A DNA stretch of 64,000 nt from Phaeobacter gallaeciensis. Lineage in GTDB: Bacteria; Pseudomonadota; Alphaproteobacteria; Rhodobacterales; Rhodobacteraceae. Within the stretch, counting starts at the first letter, position 1; each line of letters begins with the position of its first letter. The stretch covers positions 3,997,726 through 4,061,725 of the forward strand of contig NZ_CP015124.1 of assembly GCF_001678945.1 (NCBI RefSeq). The letters are read 5' to 3'. Shown here piece by piece: positions 53,277-64,000 of this stretch. A program made the position numbers and the translations under genes. The notes below the pieces were generated by a model. The model had not been told where the DNA came from. It saw only the letters and a list, made by a program, of their open reading frames with translations, and made no database searches.

Positions 53277-54418
53277 TAGCCGCGCCAGATCCAGCCGCCG
53301 CCAAAGATGCGGCTACTTTCGGTGTCATAGAAAACGCAGGCCTGTCCGGGGGACACGCCTTCTTCCGGTGTCAGCAGCTCAACCTCGGCCGTGGTTTCGG
53401 ACAGCGGACGGATAATCGCCTCACGCGGGGGGCGGGTCGAGCGGACTTTCACCGCGACATGCCATTCCTTCCGACTGGTAAAGGGTTCGTCGCCCAGCCA
53501 GTTGATTTCCCGCACAGGCACGATTCGGGTGGCCAGCATGTCCTTGGGGCCGACGACCACCTGTTTCTTGTCCACATCAAGCCGCACCACATAGAGCGGC
53601 TCGCTGAGGCCACCGATGCCAAGGCCGCGGCGCTGGCCGATGGTGTAGTGAATCACCCCGGTGTGCTGGCCCAGAACGCGCCCATCCGCATGAACGATCT
53701 CTCCCGGATCAGCCGCGCCGGGGCGCAGTTTCTCGATCACGCTGGCATAGTTTCCATCGGGTACGAAACAGATGTCCTGACTGTCGGGTTTGTCGGCCAC
53801 CGCCAGCCCATAGCGGGAGGCCATCTCGCGGGTGGCATCCTTGGAGGGCAGATGCCCTAGCGGAAAGCGCAGATAGTCCAGCTGTTCCGGCGTTGTTGAA
53901 AAAAGGAAATAGCTCTGGTCCCGGTTAGCATCCTCGGCCGAATGCAGCTCGGGGCCGTTGGGGCCCATCTTGCGCTGGATATAGTGACCCGTCGCCATGC
54001 AATCGGCCTCCAGATCCTTTGCGGTCTCCAGAAGATCCTTGAATTTGACCCGTTCATTGCAGCGGATGCAGGGCACTGGCGTCGCCCCAGCCAGATAGCT
54101 GTCGGCAAACTCATCGATAACCGCATCTTTAAAAATGTTCTCATAGTCGAGAACATAGTGCGGGAATCCGCGCTCTTCGGCGACTCGCCGCGCATCGTGA
54201 ATGTCGATCCCAGCGCAGCAGGCGCCCTTCTTGGCCAGGGCCGCGCCGTGGTCGTAAAGCTGCAGCGTGACGCCCACCACGTCATAGCCCTGATCGGCCA
54301 AATATGCAGCAACAACAGAGCTGTCGACGCCGCCGGACATGGCAACAACCACCCGCGTTTCCGAGGGCGGTTTGGCAAAGCCAAGCGAATTCAGCGGGCC
54401 GTCGGTATCCAGCGCCAT
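53273..54418 (-). CDS. mnmA: tRNA 2-thiouridine(34) synthase MnmA
   Basis: A 381-residue ATP pyrophosphatase-type enzyme that places sulphur at U34 of tRNAs for Lys, Glu and Gln. PP-loop [17 protein letters not shown] (near 23-39), first catalytic Cys in [10 protein letters not shown] (near 115-125), [14 protein letters not shown] (second Cys, near 210-224) and the C-terminal OB-like domain with [13 protein letters not shown]. Length is close to the family's roughly 370. It is divergent from sciP with 147 bases between. Confidence 0.95.
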   Translation of the reverse strand: MALDTDGPLNSLGFAKPPSETRVVVAMSGGVDSSVVAAYLADQGYDVVGVTLQLYDHGAALAKKGACCAGIDIHDARRVAEERGFPHYVLDYENIFKDAVIDEFADSYLAGATPVPCIRCNERVKFKDLLETAKDLEADCMATGHYIQRKMGPNGPELHSAEDANRDQSYFLFSTTPEQLDYLRFPLGHLPSKDATREMASRYGLAVADKPDSQDICFVPDGNYASVIEKLRPGAADPGEIVHADGRVLGQHTGVIHYTIGQRRGLGIGGLSEPLYVVRLDVDKKQVVVGPKDMLATRIVPVREINWLGDEPFTSRKEWHVAVKVRSTRPPREAIIRPLSETTAEVELLTPEEGVSPGQACVFYDTESSRIFGGGWIWRGY

Positions 54419-54565
54419 AGGGCGACTCCTTAGTTCAAGGGAAAGGCGTTGCAGAATATAGGAAAATCCTAACGACTCTCAAGTGTGTGGTTCACGCGCC
54501 ATTAAGGACAATGGGGGAAACCTGCTCACGAAGCTAATTACGCAGATCCTCACAAGGATAAAGCA

Positions 54566-54844
54566 ATGTTCTTGAAAAAAGTAGATGGACCACGGGCTGT
54601 GACCTTGCCGGACGGCTCCGTTATGACCCGTGCAGACCTTCCGCCCAAAACGACAAAACGCTGGGTTGCCTCGCGCAAGGCCTCGGTGGTGAGGGGCGTT
54701 CTTTATGGATTGCTGCCACAAGGGGAAGCACTGCGTCTTTATGGTCTCAGTGAAGAAGAATTCCGCAGCTGGGTTGCTGCGGTTGCCGATCACGGCGAAG
54801 AAGCGTTGAAAACCACCCAATTGAAGAAATTTCGTAAGCCTTAG
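54566..54844 (+). CDS. sciP: SciP, CtrA inhibitor (DUF1153)
   Basis: A 92-residue helix-turn-helix protein. It begins MFLKKVDGPRAVTLPDGSVM, then MTRADLPPKTTKRWVASRKA and VVRGVLYGLLPQGEALRLYGLSEEEFRSW (split), the DUF1153 pattern of Caulobacter SciP. In Caulobacter SciP binds CtrA and stops it recruiting RNA polymerase at some promoters, closing the CtrA programme in newborn swarmer cells. Its gene lies directly before ctrA on the same strand. Upstream a GACTC (GANTC) site at 54474-54478 could be methylated by CcrM. Function in the present organism is inferred. Confidence 0.9.
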   Translation: MFLKKVDGPRAVTLPDGSVMTRADLPPKTTKRWVASRKASVVRGVLYGLLPQGEALRLYGLSEEEFRSWVAAVADHGEEALKTTQLKKFRKP

Positions 54845-54939
54845 TGCTTAATACTAACCTTTTGCTCCGCCTACCCAGTGCCATTTTGTGCTAAAACAAC
54901 ACCGAACGGTTGATTTGATGTTGAGTTTTAACGATCATG

Positions 54940-54955
54940 GTAACGGGGCATTAAC
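54940..54955 (+). promoter_or_regulatory. Candidate CtrA-binding site upstream of ctrA
   Basis: GTAA-N7-TTAAC (54940-54955) differs in one base from the CtrA consensus TTAA-N7-TTAA. A further GTTAAC stands at 54970-54975 and TTAAC at 54928-54932. The cluster lies 40-90 bases before the ctrA start, where autoregulation would act. Confidence 0.5.
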
Positions 54956-55016
54956 TATTTTCCAGCAAGGTTAACAGCGACCTGAGGGAAACAGGATACA
55001 GGCGGAGAAAACGAAC

Positions 55017-55742
55017 ATGCGCATTCTTCTTGTTGAGGATGATCCTACAACTGCAAAAAGCATTGAGTTGATGCTGACCCATGCCAACCTGAACGTCTAT
55101 ACGACGGATCTGGGCGAGGAAGGCATCGATCTGGCGAAGCTTTACGATTACGATCTGATCCTTTTGGATCTGGGACTGCCGGACATGAACGGGCACGAAG
55201 TGCTGCGCCAATTGCGCATGGCACGTATTGAGACGCCCATTCTCATCCTGTCTGGTGCTGATGATACAGACAATAAAATCAAAGGCTTCGGTTTCGGCGC
55301 TGATGATTACCTGACCAAGCCGTTCCACCGTGAGGAACTGGTGGCACGGATCCACGCGATCATTCGCCGCTCCAAAGGTCACTCCCAGTCGATCATTAAG
55401 ACCGGCAAGATCTCGGTTAATCTGGATGCAAAAACCGTTGAGGTTGACGGCAAGGCCGTTCACCTGACCGGCAAAGAATACCAGATGCTGGAATTGCTCA
55501 GCCTGCGGAAAGGGACCACCCTGACCAAGGAAATGTTCCTGAACCACCTTTATGGCGGGATGGACGAGCCGGAACTGAAAATCATCGACGTTTTCATCTG
55601 CAAGCTGAGAAAGAAACTCAGCACTGCAACAGGCGGTGAAAACTACATCGAAACGGTCTGGGGCCGGGGCTATGTGCTGCGCGATCCGCAGGACGATCAA
55701 CTCGGTGGTGGCGCAGAACAACGGATGGCAGTCGGCGCCTGA
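55017..55742 (+). CDS. ctrA: Cell-cycle response regulator CtrA
   Basis: A 241-residue OmpR-type response regulator. The receiver domain (1-120) begins [20 protein letters not shown] and has the phospho-acceptor Asp51 in [16 protein letters not shown], and the Lys in [12 protein letters not shown]. The DNA-binding winged helix (130-230) has [18 protein letters not shown] and [20 protein letters not shown], matching CtrA across Alphaproteobacteria. In Rhodobacterales CtrA controls motility, gene transfer agents and cell-cycle-related genes rather than being strictly essential. The last residues are AEQRMAVGA; the C-terminal Ala-Ala that makes Caulobacter CtrA a ClpXP substrate is not present in that form. 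sciP lies upstream. Confidence 0.97.
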   Translation: MRILLVEDDPTTAKSIELMLTHANLNVYTTDLGEEGIDLAKLYDYDLILLDLGLPDMNGHEVLRQLRMARIETPILILSGADDTDNKIKGFGFGADDYLTKPFHREELVARIHAIIRRSKGHSQSIIKTGKISVNLDAKTVEVDGKAVHLTGKEYQMLELLSLRKGTTLTKEMFLNHLYGGMDEPELKIIDVFICKLRKKLSTATGGENYIETVWGRGYVLRDPQDDQLGGGAEQRMAVGA

Positions 55743-55772
55743 TCGGCGACCCATTCGAATTGTAACTCTTTG

Positions 55773-55796
55773 TTGGGGGCAGATGTCTGCCCTCAA
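55773..55796 (+). promoter_or_regulatory. Hairpin downstream of ctrA
   Basis: TTGGGGGCAG (55773-55782) and CTGCCCTCAA (55787-55796) form a 10-bp stem with one G-U pair and a 4-base loop, 31 bases after ctrA. No T-run follows, so it may be a processing or stabilising 3' structure. Confidence 0.55.
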
Positions 55797-55803
55797 TCAT
55801 AAT

Positions 55804-55839
55804 GGCATGTGCTGTTAACTAAAGGCATGTGTCGTTAAC
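55804..55839 (+). repeat. Two 20-base-period direct repeats containing GTTAAC, after ctrA
   Basis: GGCATGTGCTGTTAAC (55804-55819) and GGCATGTGTCGTTAAC (55824-55839) differ in two central bases. A weaker third copy with CATGTGGCTG follows. Two GTTAAC cores 20 bases apart look like half-sites for a DNA-binding protein, possibly CtrA. Confidence 0.6.
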
Positions 55840-55921
55840 CATGTGGCTGCGCCATTTACCATGTGCGCGCCACGCCAATTTTGATTTTCGTGAGTAAGGT
55901 TCTGTACGGGCCTTGGCTCAA

Positions 55922-55942
55922 CCCGCTGCGGCGGGATTTTTT
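55922..55942 (+). terminator. Rho-independent terminator upstream of ligA
   Basis: CCCGC (55922-55926) / GCGGG (55931-55935) with a TGCG loop is followed by ATTTTTTG. It probably ends the ctrA transcript, or a small RNA from the 290-base gap, 93 bases before ligA. Confidence 0.65.
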
Positions 55943-56010
55943 GTGTTTGATGGGACGCCAAAGCCCTCTTGCTTCTCTGGACGTGGCAGGTTCTGCGGCC
56001 TATCACCTAG

Positions 56011-60374
<4,364 letters not shown>

Positions 60375-60403
60375 CCTGTTTCGTTCCTACTGAAATCGGT
60401 TTT

Positions 60404-60452
60404 GTTCCAAAAAGTTCGCAAATGTTCTCATAAAGTTCTTTACTTGCTGTTC
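60404..60452 (+). promoter_or_regulatory. Cluster of GTTC motifs with a LexA-type box
   Basis: GTTC-TCATAAA-GTTC at 60424-60438 is an exact GTTC-N7-GTTC, the LexA box known from Rhodobacter. Further GTTC copies begin at 60404, 60414 and 60449, giving 10, 10, 11 and 14 bases between starts, close to one helical turn. The box ends 86 bases before the start of the small gene at 60525. Confidence 0.6.
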
Positions 60453-60524
60453 GCAAAATGAGAACAAAGGGGCAACAAGAACGCGCCCAAGCGCAAACAC
60501 AGCGAACTGACCGGAGGAACGATA

Positions 60525-60647
60525 ATGATTGCACAGTTGAAAACGACCCTTCAAAATGCCCAATCCACCCTGCTGCAGGACGCGATTGGTGCGGGCGCCC
60601 TTGCGGTCATGCTGGTGGCGGCGCTGCACCTTCCGGGATCTTTCTAA
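60525..60647 (+). CDS. Small membrane protein, 40 residues, candidate SOS-regulated
   Basis: The frame runs from ATG 60525 to TAA 60645-60647, with a strong CCGGAGGAACG ribosome site. The protein has a polar N-terminus MIAQLKTTLQNAQSTLLQDA with amphipathic helix character and a hydrophobic tail IGAGALAVMLVAALHLPGSF. A LexA-type GTTC-N7-GTTC box sits 86 bases upstream, and a terminator follows at 60804. Small SOS-induced single-pass proteins such as SidA of Caulobacter block cell division, and this could be an analogue; sequence similarity to SidA is not claimed. The strong ribosome site makes a real gene likely. Conservation remains to be tested. Confidence 0.65.
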   Translation: MIAQLKTTLQNAQSTLLQDAIGAGALAVMLVAALHLPGSF

Positions 60648-60803
60648 GCCTGACACAATCCTGAATTTGATCTTGGCTCTTCATGGTGGTCGCACTGCAT
60701 CCTGTCCCGAACCGATGAGGGGAACACCTGCCTGTACCCATCCCCGTCCGGCCTTGCCTGATTGCCGGAAAGCGTGACCCGTCCCGCATGAAGAACCAGA
60801 GTT

Positions 60804-60841
60804 GCCGCCACCATCTGCCCGGATGTGTGGCGGCTTTTTTT
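60804..60841 (+). terminator. Rho-independent terminator downstream of the 40-residue gene
   Basis: GCCGCCAC (60804-60811) pairs with GTGGCGGC (60827-60834); 15-base loop, then seven T. The 156 bases between the small gene and this site hold a weak hairpin CCGGC/GCCGG (60748-60768) and no gene. Confidence 0.88.
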
Positions 60842-60903
60842 ATTGCGTGAATATATAGTTGCGCGGGGTTTTCGTCTGTTTCGGGGATCCGTGTAATTGG
60901 GCT

Positions 60904-62310
60904 TCAGGTCGTAAAGGCCATCCGGAGCCCCCCCCAATGGCGACCGCCCACGGTAATGGGCGCCGACAGGTCCTTCATCATGACAAAGTCGCCGCCGCCC
61001 ATGTCGCGCCGGTAAACCTGCATCAGGAAGGGACCTGTGTTGCGTCCGGCCTTGAGCCCGACGCGATCATCGAAAATCCGCCGGTTGCGGCAGTTGGCCA
61101 TGTTCCAGTCAGGATCTGCGCTTTGCGGTTTGGAAAATTTCTTGTTGTGGGTCGGGAGGTATCCGTTGACGTCCACTGCTGCGGAAAAGACCACGCGTGG
61201 ATCCAGATCCAGGGCGGCCTCCAGCAGCGGCGGCAGGACGCTGTCGGTGAACTTGGTGAAACGGGTCATGACCTGTGTCGGATTGGTGTTGGGGATTGGA
61301 ACATAGGTCCGGTCGAACAGATCTGCCTGCGAAATCCGGCTGCTGGTCAGGCCCTCTTCGAATAGCCTGCCAATCTGGGCCGCCATGTCGGTGACAAATG
61401 CGATGAACATCTTGTCCCCGGATTGGCCGCCAAGAGCGACCGTGCCCTGAACAAGACGTTCAGAGGAAAGAATGAGATTTTCAACACGGTGGTGGGTCTT
61501 TTGAATGTCGGCAGTGGTGTCCTGAACAGAATGCTTGATCCGGTTGATGTTGGGAAAACACGCCTCCATCGCGTCGCGCACGGTCGTGGCATCGGTCAGA
61601 ATCCGGCCGGTTTCGCTGTTCACGTTCTGGGCGTCTTTTTCAATGCCAGCCAGCGACGCGTCGGTGTCTCGGGCGCGGTCGAGGATTTGTTTGGCGGACT
61701 GGGACATCGTCTCAGTCTCTTCGTCCAGAGTCCGGATCCAGCTGTAAAGCGTTTCGATATTTGTGCTGATCTCCCGTGCCGCGCGTTGGGTGCGTTTGGA
61801 CAGATCATTGATCGCCTCTGCAACGACCGCAAATCCCCGCCCGGCATCGCCTGCGCGCCCCGCTTCGATCTTGGCATTGATGGCCAGAATGTTCACCTGC
61901 GCCGCGATCGAAGTGATGATCTCGTTGTCCTTGCGCATAGCGTCGACGGTGTTGCTGACGTCCTCGGTCCGGCTGTTGAGATCCTGCACCCATTCGGCAA
62001 CCTCCTGGCTGCGTCCGCTGCTTTCGCGGACGAGGGCTACGGACTCTCTGGCTGACTCCAGCGTTTTCTGGGTTGATAGAGAGACGGCCCCCACGGTCTC
62101 CATGACCTGCGCATTCGATCTGACAACCCGCTCGGCGCCTCGGTCCAATTGGTCAAGATCTTCAAGTTGGGTTTTGGATTTACTCTCGATCGTGTCCAGA
62201 AACCCGGCAATGTCGACGATTTCAAAACCGAGCTGGGAAGAGATTTCGGCAAGATCGTTCAGATTGGCGTCCGCGACTGATGGCGCCTGAGTGTCTTGTT
62301 TTTGCAGCAT
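60904..62310 (-). CDS. Soluble methyl-accepting chemotaxis-type protein with C-terminal sensor
   Basis: A 468-residue protein without a transmembrane segment. Residues about 25-290 are helical and carry the chemoreceptor hairpin tip, [21 protein letters not shown] and [15 protein letters not shown] (near 143-180), which binds CheW and CheA. Methylation-site consensus is weak. Residues about 300-468 form a globular domain with [39 protein letters not shown] and a final [20 protein letters not shown], resembling a Cache/PAS-like sensing domain; the order (signalling before sensing) is the reverse of classical receptors. It probably reports a cytosolic state to chemotaxis or a related two-component pathway. 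No che genes lie in this window. Confidence 0.82.
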   Translation of the reverse strand: MLQKQDTQAPSVADANLNDLAEISSQLGFEIVDIAGFLDTIESKSKTQLEDLDQLDRGAERVVRSNAQVMETVGAVSLSTQKTLESARESVALVRESSGRSQEVAEWVQDLNSRTEDVSNTVDAMRKDNEIITSIAAQVNILAINAKIEAGRAGDAGRGFAVVAEAINDLSKRTQRAAREISTNIETLYSWIRTLDEETETMSQSAKQILDRARDTDASLAGIEKDAQNVNSETGRILTDATTVRDAMEACFPNINRIKHSVQDTTADIQKTHHRVENLILSSERLVQGTVALGGQSGDKMFIAFVTDMAAQIGRLFEEGLTSSRISQADLFDRTYVPIPNTNPTQVMTRFTKFTDSVLPPLLEAALDLDPRVVFSAAVDVNGYLPTHNKKFSKPQSADPDWNMANCRNRRIFDDRVGLKAGRNTGPFLMQVYRRDMGGGDFVMMKDLSAPITVGGRHWGGLRMAFTT

Positions 62311-62368
62311 TTAGGGACCCGTTTACTCGTTACAGTCCACAAGTAGCCCAAATGTTATAAAATTATCG

Positions 62369-62821
62369 TTAAGTACACTCTTCCTTAGCAACTTGCTGAA
62401 GCGCCTCACGCGTCGCATCCAGCGCCAGCATGATCGAAGCATGGCGATTCTTGAACTCACGGGCGGGCACCAATACCTCAAGTTCGTCAAAGGGGGCTTG
62501 CGGCGGTTCGGCACCTTCGGTCAGCATCGCTTTCAGCTGGTTGCGGGCTTTTTCCACCGTCTCCAGCGAGCAGCCGATAATGTGATCCGCCACAACCGAT
62601 GCCGCGGCTTGCCCCAGGGCGCAGGCTTTCACGTCCTGGCCGAAATCGGTGATCTTGCCATCTTCGACCTTCAGATCGACGGTCACCGTCGACCCGCAGA
62701 GAGGCGAGCGTTTTTTCACTGTGACATCAGGATCTTCCAGACGCTCCAAATGCGGAATATCCGCCGCAAGGGCCAGAATGCGGGAAGAATAGAGTTTGAT
62801 CAGATCGGTTTCGCTGGACAT
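62369..62821 (-). CDS. Iron-sulphur cluster assembly scaffold, IscU/NifU-N-like
   Basis: A 150-residue protein of the NifU N-terminal family. Three cysteines occur: KRSPLCGSTVTVDL (near 37-50), DVKACALGQAAASVV (near 64-78) and HIIGCSLETV (near 79-90). The first two sit in the CG-S and ACALGQAAAS contexts of SufU-type scaffolds; the position of the third is closer than in classic IscU, so cluster binding is likely but not certain. It may supply clusters to enzymes outside the suf operon. It is divergent from hisI, with 58 bases between the two genes. Confidence 0.8.
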   Translation of the reverse strand: MSSETDLIKLYSSRILALAADIPHLERLEDPDVTVKKRSPLCGSTVTVDLKVEDGKITDFGQDVKACALGQAAASVVADHIIGCSLETVEKARNQLKAMLTEGAEPPQAPFDELEVLVPAREFKNRHASIMLALDATREALQQVAKEECT

Positions 62822-62879
62822 GCGGGCCTCGGGGTTTCCCTTGGGTGGAGTTCCTCATACATAGGGAGCGAAGCTTCAG

Positions 62880-63275
62880 ATGCAAAAGGTTTTTGCCATG
62901 TCCAGCGCGACCACACAGTCCTTTGATCCCGCAAGCCTGCGTTACGACGCAAACGGGCTGATCCCCTGTATCGCGCAGGACCACGACAGCAATGAGGTGC
63001 TGATGATGGCCTGGATGAACGCCGAAAGCGTCGCGCGCACGCTGGAGACGGGCAAGGTAACCTATTGGTCGCGTTCGCGGCAGTCGTTCTGGGTCAAGGG
63101 TGAAAGCTCGGGCCACGTGCAGGAGCTGGTGGATCTGCGACTGGATTGTGACCGGGATTGCTTGCTTGCTGTCGTGCGCCAGACCGGACCGGCTTGCCAC
63201 ACCAACCGGCGCAGCTGTTTCTATACCGCTGTGCGGGAAGGGGAAGAGGTCGAACTGATGGCGCCCATGGTCTGA
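62880..63275 (+). CDS. hisI: Phosphoribosyl-AMP cyclohydrolase
   Basis: A 131-residue zinc enzyme opening the adenine ring of phosphoribosyl-AMP in histidine synthesis. Start ATG 62880 follows AGGGAG at 11 bases; a second ATG at 62898 (MSSATTQSF) is possible. Motifs: GLIPCIAQDHDSNEVLMMAWM (split), TYWSRSRQSFWVKGESSGH (near 61-79), LDCDRDCLLAVVRQTGPACH and TNRRSCFY (zinc and metal-binding Cys/His). The enzyme is a separate polypeptide rather than fused to HisE, as is usual in Alphaproteobacteria. It converges with the gluQ gene, six bases between stops. Confidence 0.95.
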   Translation: MQKVFAMSSATTQSFDPASLRYDANGLIPCIAQDHDSNEVLMMAWMNAESVARTLETGKVTYWSRSRQSFWVKGESSGHVQELVDLRLDCDRDCLLAVVRQTGPACHTNRRSCFYTAVREGEEVELMAPMV

Positions 63276-63281
63276 GGGCGC

Positions 63282-64000
63282 TCAGCCAAGGCCCACCATG
63301 CGGCGGATGTCCTGCGGTGTTGCGCCTTCGGCGCGGTATTTTGCGATGGCTCGGGCATCGTCGCGTTTGGCGAGGCGCTTGCCTGCCTCGTCACGGATCA
63401 GGCGGTGATGGTGGTAGATGGGGACGGGCAGCTCCAGCAGCGTCAGTAGCAGGACCTGTAGCTGGGTGAAGTCGAACAGATCCTCGCCCCGTACCACATG
63501 GGTGATCTCCTGATGCACGTCGTCCAGCGCCGAGGCCAGGAAATAGGCGATGATCTCTTCGCCTTTACGCGACAGAACCACGTCGCCGATTTCCTGCAGG
63601 GCGCGCTCAGGATCCAGATGGTGTGTGCCCTTATGCGCCGCGCCGGTTTCTTCGAAGGTCACGTTCTGGCCTTTGAGGCGGGAAAGCGCGCGGTCAAGAT
63701 GCAGCCGCAGCGCATCACCCGGTTTGCGATCCGACATGGGGCGGTTCTTGCAGGTGCCGGGATAGACGTCGTGGCTGACACCCTCCTGCGGTGCGGATAG
63801 GGCGGCGCGGATATCTCCACGGCTGCAGGAGCAGGGATATAAAAAACCCATACTCTCAAAGGCTTTGAGGTATTTGTTATAGTCGTTCAGATGCTCTGAC
63901 TGGCGCAGAATAGGCTCGTCCCAGCGAAGGCCCAGCCAGGTCAGATCTTCGATAATGGCTGCGTCCCATTCCGGTTTCGACCGTTGCAGGTCGGTGTCCT
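63282..64000 (-). CDS. gluQ: Glutamyl-queuosine tRNA(Asp) synthetase, partial (5' end beyond window)
   Basis: The frame stays open past 63851 to the window edge, so the start lies outside. From the edge it reads DTDLQRSKPEWDAAIIEDL then LTWLGLRWDEPILRQSEHL, the GluRS-like catalytic core. Downstream are the zinc ligands in LYPCSCSRGDIRAAL and YPGTCKN, and KRLAKRD, the KMSKS-like loop, which follows HHHRLIRDEAG. There is no anticodon-binding domain after it (only about 50 residues remain), as in GluQRS, which glutamylates queuosine at position 34 of tRNA(Asp). Convergent with hisI. Confidence 0.93.
   Translation of the reverse strand, partial: DTDLQRSKPEWDAAIIEDLTWLGLRWDEPILRQSEHLNDYNKYLKAFESMGFLYPCSCSRGDIRAALSAPQEGVSHDVYPGTCKNRPMSDRKPGDALRLHLDRALSRLKGQNVTFEETGAAHKGTHHLDPERALQEIGDVVLSRKGEEIIAYFLASALDDVHQEITHVVRGEDLFDFTQLQVLLLTLLELPVPIYHHHRLIRDEAGKRLAKRDDARAIAKYRAEGATPQDIRRMVGLG

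Overview
The window is a GC-rich chromosomal segment of an alphaproteobacterium, most probably a marine Rhodobacterales of the Roseobacter group (Ruegeria/Phaeobacter/Leisingera-like). The grounds are a DMSP demethylase gene followed by an acrylyl-CoA reductase gene, adjacent sciP and ctrA, the trgA-trgB-cysK cluster known from Rhodobacter, a permuted two-piece tmRNA gene, and RTX/Hint-type surface proteins. These assignments rest on motif reading and family knowledge; no database search was run. No prophage, insertion sequence, CRISPR array, rRNA or tRNA gene was seen.

Layout. 1-1.1 kb: two SnoaL-like paralogues on the minus strand, the first cut by the window edge. 1.15-1.48 kb: a permuted ssrA (tmRNA) gene. 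1.5-4.7 kb: a GntR-type regulator divergent from dmdA-acuI, with paired GTCnGAC boxes between them and a clear terminator after acuI. 4.8-12.8 kb: a class V PLP enzyme, photolyase, trgA, trgB, cysK and an MscS-type channel. 12.8-16.7 kb: a 750-base non-coding stretch, then a large LamG/RTX/Hint protein. 16.8-25.8 kb (minus strand): a MobA-like nucleotidyltransferase, a dimethylglycine/sarcosine dehydrogenase-type enzyme, a BT1-type folate transporter, a CorC-type protein, XerD, an exported hypothetical protein and an overlapping 49-residue membrane protein. 25.9-32.1 kb: aroK-aroB, an M50 protease with CBS domains, ssb, a lytic transglycosylase, a small membrane protein and a di-heme peroxidase. 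32.2-39.7 kb (minus strand): a complete oligopeptide-type ABC importer and an AraC regulator. 39.8-53.3 kb: miaA opposite the long envelope block pyrH, frr, uppS, cdsA, dxr, rseP, bamA, skp, fabZ, lpxA, lpxI, lpxB. 53.3-60.4 kb: mnmA, then sciP, ctrA, ligA, recG. 60.4-64 kb: a candidate SOS-controlled 40-residue membrane protein, an unusual soluble chemoreceptor, an IscU-like scaffold, hisI and a partial gluQ.

How the genes work together. DmdA moves a DMSP methyl group onto tetrahydrofolate, and AcuI reduces acryloyl-CoA and so removes a toxic product of DMSP breakdown. The DMGDH-type enzyme is also expected to use tetrahydrofolate and lies beside a folate-type transporter, so one-carbon supply is a theme. 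The 40-53 kb block joins isoprenoid supply (dxr, uppS), phospholipid (cdsA), outer-membrane protein assembly (bamA, skp, rseP) and lipid A (fabZ, lpxA, lpxI, lpxB). sciP and ctrA are the antagonistic pair of the alphaproteobacterial cell-cycle circuit, and ligA-recG follow.

Most of the window is ordinary core genome. The least explained items are the small protein behind a LexA-type box at 60.4-60.65 kb, two further small membrane proteins (25.64-25.79 and 46.59-46.72 kb), the operator and structured leader in front of dmdA, the repeats and hairpins around ctrA, and the N-terminal-signalling chemoreceptor.
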